Below, one piece after another: positions 6,747-7,986 of a stretch of 7,986 nt of DNA. Made by a program: the position numbers and the translations under genes. This stretch comes from Campylobacteraceae bacterium. GTDB taxonomy: Bacteria > Campylobacterota > Campylobacteria > Campylobacterales > Sulfurovaceae. Each line of letters begins with the position of its first letter. The stretch's first letter is position 1. Where the stretch lies: contig JAMOSL010000131.1 of assembly GCA_027063105.1 (NCBI GenBank), positions 1 to 7,986 on the forward strand, in the 5' to 3' direction. Under the pieces are notes generated by a model, which was not told the DNA's origin, ran no database searches, and worked only from the letters and a program-made list of their open reading frames with translations.

Positions 6747-7244
6747 TTAAAGTATATTTATATGGTTTATTTTTTCTACAGGTAGGCATGAAAAAATATA
6801 TTCTTTTGATGATATAAAACCACAACTATGCTTTGTTATTTGATAATTATCTAGATAATGAGGTGAGCCTTCTTTTTCAATTTCACAACATATTTCAATT
6901 TCATACTCTTCTACATAATCATCAAAATATTCTTTTATTGAATTTACAATAAAGTCTTTTTTATTTGTATATGAATCACTACCTTTTTTATTAATTTTAC
7001 CATTCATATCATGATATATAGTACTAATCCTTTCTTTTATAAACAGATTAAAAAAATCACTTAATATTAAAAAAGTGTATATTGTTTTATTTGAGGTAAC
7101 TTCTGTTTTAGCAGGTAACCCAAGAACAATGTTATAAATACTACTAGCTTCATTTATTTGGGCATATTCCTGAAGTATCATGACTGTAGTATCTTTTAGT
7201 CCAAATTTATTAAATATTATATCTGTGTTATTATTTTTATTCAT
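6747..7244 (-). CDS. Hypothetical 165-residue cargo protein
   Basis: Not recognised. The protein is soluble-looking, begins MNKNNNTDIIFNKFGLKD, has a hydrophobic patch (TIYTFLILSDFFNLFI, about 54-69) and an acidic middle (EYFDDYVEEYEIEICCEIEKEG, about 109-130) with an adjacent CC pair. No signal peptide or catalytic motif is seen. The start is well supported: GAGGG (7255-7251) lies 6 nt before the ATG and a near-consensus promoter lies just upstream. It is the first gene of the minus-strand run ending in the GGCT gene. Its frame reopens after the stop (see the 70-residue entry). Its position in a mobile element suggests an accessory function, but none can be named. Confidence 0.65.
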   Translation of the reverse strand: MNKNNNTDIIFNKFGLKDTTVMILQEYAQINEASSIYNIVLGLPAKTEVTSNKTIYTFLILSDFFNLFIKERISTIYHDMNGKINKKGSDSYTNKKDFIVNSIKEYFDDYVEEYEIEICCEIEKEGSPHYLDNYQITKHSCGFISSKEYIFSCLPVEKINHINIL

Positions 7245-7263
7245 CTTGAACCCTCATGTTAGA

Positions 7264-7292
7264 ATTATCTTACTTAATTGTGCTATTGTCAT
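7264..7292 (-). promoter_or_regulatory. Sigma-70-type promoter of the minus-strand cargo run
   Basis: On the minus strand, ATGACA (7292-7287) and GATAAT (7269-7264) are each one base from consensus and are separated by 17 bp. Transcription would start near 7257, leaving a very short leader that begins almost at the GAGGG ribosome site. This drives the 165-residue gene and probably the following frames. Confidence 0.6.
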
Positions 7293-7345
7293 ACTTTTGA
7301 TTAAAATATCATCTCCATGCATGCGTAATCATCACATCATATTTT

Positions 7346-7503
7346 TTATATACCGCTTAACTCTACTTTATATATATCATTATAATTATCAACACCAAAC
7401 ATCTTTTCATAATCATACATGCCACCTTTCCACATATGATTGATGATTTTATTATAGTATAAAAGCAACCGTGTACATCACCAATTACATATGTACTTTT
7501 TAT
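7346..7503 (-). pseudogene. Decayed metallophosphatase (calcineurin-like) remnant
   Basis: From about 7500 the minus strand reads KSTYVIGDVHGCFYTIIK. YVIGDVHGC is the first metal-binding motif (GDxHG) of Ser/Thr-phosphatase-like and Ap4A-hydrolase-type calcineurin phosphoesterases, normally within the first 15 residues of a 200-300 residue enzyme. Here there is no proper start (ATA stands where ATG would be expected) and the later GD-xx-DRG and GNH motifs are absent. After a -1 shift another frame continues as NHMWKGGMYDYEKMFGVDNY to a TAA at 7348-7346, which could be the original C-terminus after an internal deletion. I infer a dead gene with deletion and frameshift; whether the second segment belongs to it is uncertain. 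Confidence 0.45.
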
Positions 7504-7539
7504 AATATTATTTTTATGTATTTCGCTTTACTTGTTTTT

Positions 7540-7610
7540 TAAGGTATTGCTTTCATCTATTTTATATAGAACATAGCTTATAAAATCTTATATCTTATTG
7601 TGATACCTTA
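7540..7610. repeat. Nested inverted repeats in a non-coding gap
   Basis: TAAGGTAT (7540-7547) pairs with ATACCTTA (7603-7610), and inside it ATTTTATA (7559-7566) pairs with TATAAAAT (7579-7586); both are perfect 8-bp arms. The outer right arm includes the stop codon of the 91-residue gene. No T-tract follows on the minus strand, so it is not an ordinary terminator for that gene. In DNA this AT-rich, part of it may be chance. Confidence 0.3.
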
Positions 7611-7883
7611 CACTTCATTTTCATCAGATAGACTACTTAATTCAAAAGCATAACCTTGATAATCTTCAAATGCAAATACATAGTAAGATTCGCCTCTTTC
7701 GGATATAATATTACCTATGTAGTCAAATCCCATATCTATATCAGTACTATCATATTCACTTTCTTTTATAAATATTGCATAGCACTCATCAACCTCTAGA
7801 GATATTTCACTTGCATCAAGTGATGACTCAACGACATGGTACTTATCATCCGTTATTTTTACAAAACCAAGTTCATAATCCAT
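7608..7883 (-). CDS. Small acidic hypothetical protein, possible immunity protein
   Basis: A 91-residue protein beginning MDYELGFVKITDDKY. It is strongly acidic (about two dozen Asp/Glu against about four Lys/Arg) and has no membrane segment. No family is recognised. ATG 7883 is chosen over an upstream in-frame ATG at 7907 because it starts one base after the stop of the preceding gene, a typical coupled arrangement, whereas 7907 would overlap that gene. Small acidic proteins directly downstream of a larger gene are often immunity proteins or antitoxins; that is inference from size, charge and order only. Confidence 0.6.
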   Translation of the reverse strand: MDYELGFVKITDDKYHVVESSLDASEISLEVDECYAIFIKESEYDSTDIDMGFDYIGNIISERGESYYVFAFEDYQGYAFELSSLSDENEV

Positions 7884-7884
7884 T

Positions 7885-7986
7885 TTATTGCTCTTCTTCA
7901 TCAACATAGCCGAGTTCTAAAGCTTGTACATTCCCTATAGCATTACCTGCTATACCTTTGATTGAGCCATACATACCTATAGTATT
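7885..7986 (-). CDS. C-terminal end of an unidentified protein (partial, runs off the window)
   Basis: Reading from the right edge, the minus strand is open for 33 codons (NTIGMYGSIKGIAGNAIGNV ... GYVDEEEQ) to TAA at 7887-7885. The glycines are spaced every three to four residues (GMYGSIKGIAGNAIG), a glycine-zipper-like pattern seen in some membrane-active helices, followed by an acidic tail. The gene body lies outside the window, so its identity is unknown. It is immediately followed, one base later, by the small acidic gene, and the two are likely co-transcribed. Confidence 0.5.
   Translation of the reverse strand, partial: NTIGMYGSIKGIAGNAIGNVQALELGYVDEEEQ

Larger units (their letters stand above)
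87..7986. mobile_element. Gamma-Mobile-Trio-like integrative element inserted in comM (left end and part of cargo)
   Basis: The boundary is set by loss of the ComM reading frame around 84-90, followed by a non-coding leader with repeats and then a tyrosine recombinase operon reading inward. The trio recombinase / small helical protein / large recombinase matches the GmtY-GmtX-GmtZ signature and the Tn554 TnpA/TnpC/TnpB plan. Downstream genes (a CI-like repressor, then a convergent minus-strand set including decayed genes) look like variable cargo. The right end, any target duplication and the other half of comM are not visible, so the total size is unknown. Confidence 0.7.

Noticed and set aside
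7180..7443. Plus-strand open frame of 87 codons
   Set aside because: It overlaps the well-supported minus-strand gene start, its promoter and the phosphatase remnant; the translation is hydrophobic and low in complexity, as expected from a shadow frame.
7540..7610. Integron attC site
   Set aside because: No GTTRRRY/RYYYAAC core sites and no IntI-type integrase; only simple inverted repeats are seen.
1..7986. CRISPR array or rRNA genes
   Set aside because: No regularly spaced repeats and no rRNA-like sequence anywhere in the window.

Overview
The window is AT-rich and looks like Campylobacterota (Sulfurimonas/Arcobacter-type). The evidence is the low GC, a CI-like S24 repressor with the domain layout common in that phylum, and a ComM/YifB fragment. 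The phylum call is inference.

The first 86 bases encode part of the Mg-chelatase-like ATPase ComM (YifB). Its frame runs through a conserved ComM block ending NLAPSDV and then stops abruptly at a TAG (90-92). This is read as the left junction of a mobile element inserted in comM. The right end lies outside the window. The first 220 bp of the element are non-coding and carry two near-identical 18-bp direct repeats, one at the junction and one 109 bp inside, plus an inverted partial copy.

Bases 310-5051 are a tight three-gene operon: a tyrosine recombinase (430 aa), a small basic/coiled-coil protein (206 aa) and a very large second tyrosine recombinase with a Cys4 cluster (950 aa). This architecture matches the Gamma-Mobile-Trio elements (GmtY-GmtX-GmtZ) and, more distantly, Tn554 TnpA/TnpC/TnpB. 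A LexA/CI-type repressor with a perfect palindrome in its upstream region follows on the same strand. It may control the element or its cargo.

The remainder (6101-7986) is mostly on the minus strand and is probably cargo: a gamma-glutamylcyclotransferase-fold protein with a tiny leader ORF, two unrecognised reading frames separated by one in-frame stop, a decayed metallophosphatase remnant, and a pair at the right edge resembling a toxin/immunity arrangement (unproven). A terminator-like hairpin at 6066-6098 separates the plus-strand block from the convergent cargo.

Taken together: the trio probably integrates the element into comM, the repressor is a candidate regulator, and the minus-strand genes are accessory cargo. 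The most interesting points are a Gmt-like trio in an apparently non-gammaproteobacterial host, its insertion in comM, and the repeat structure at the junction.
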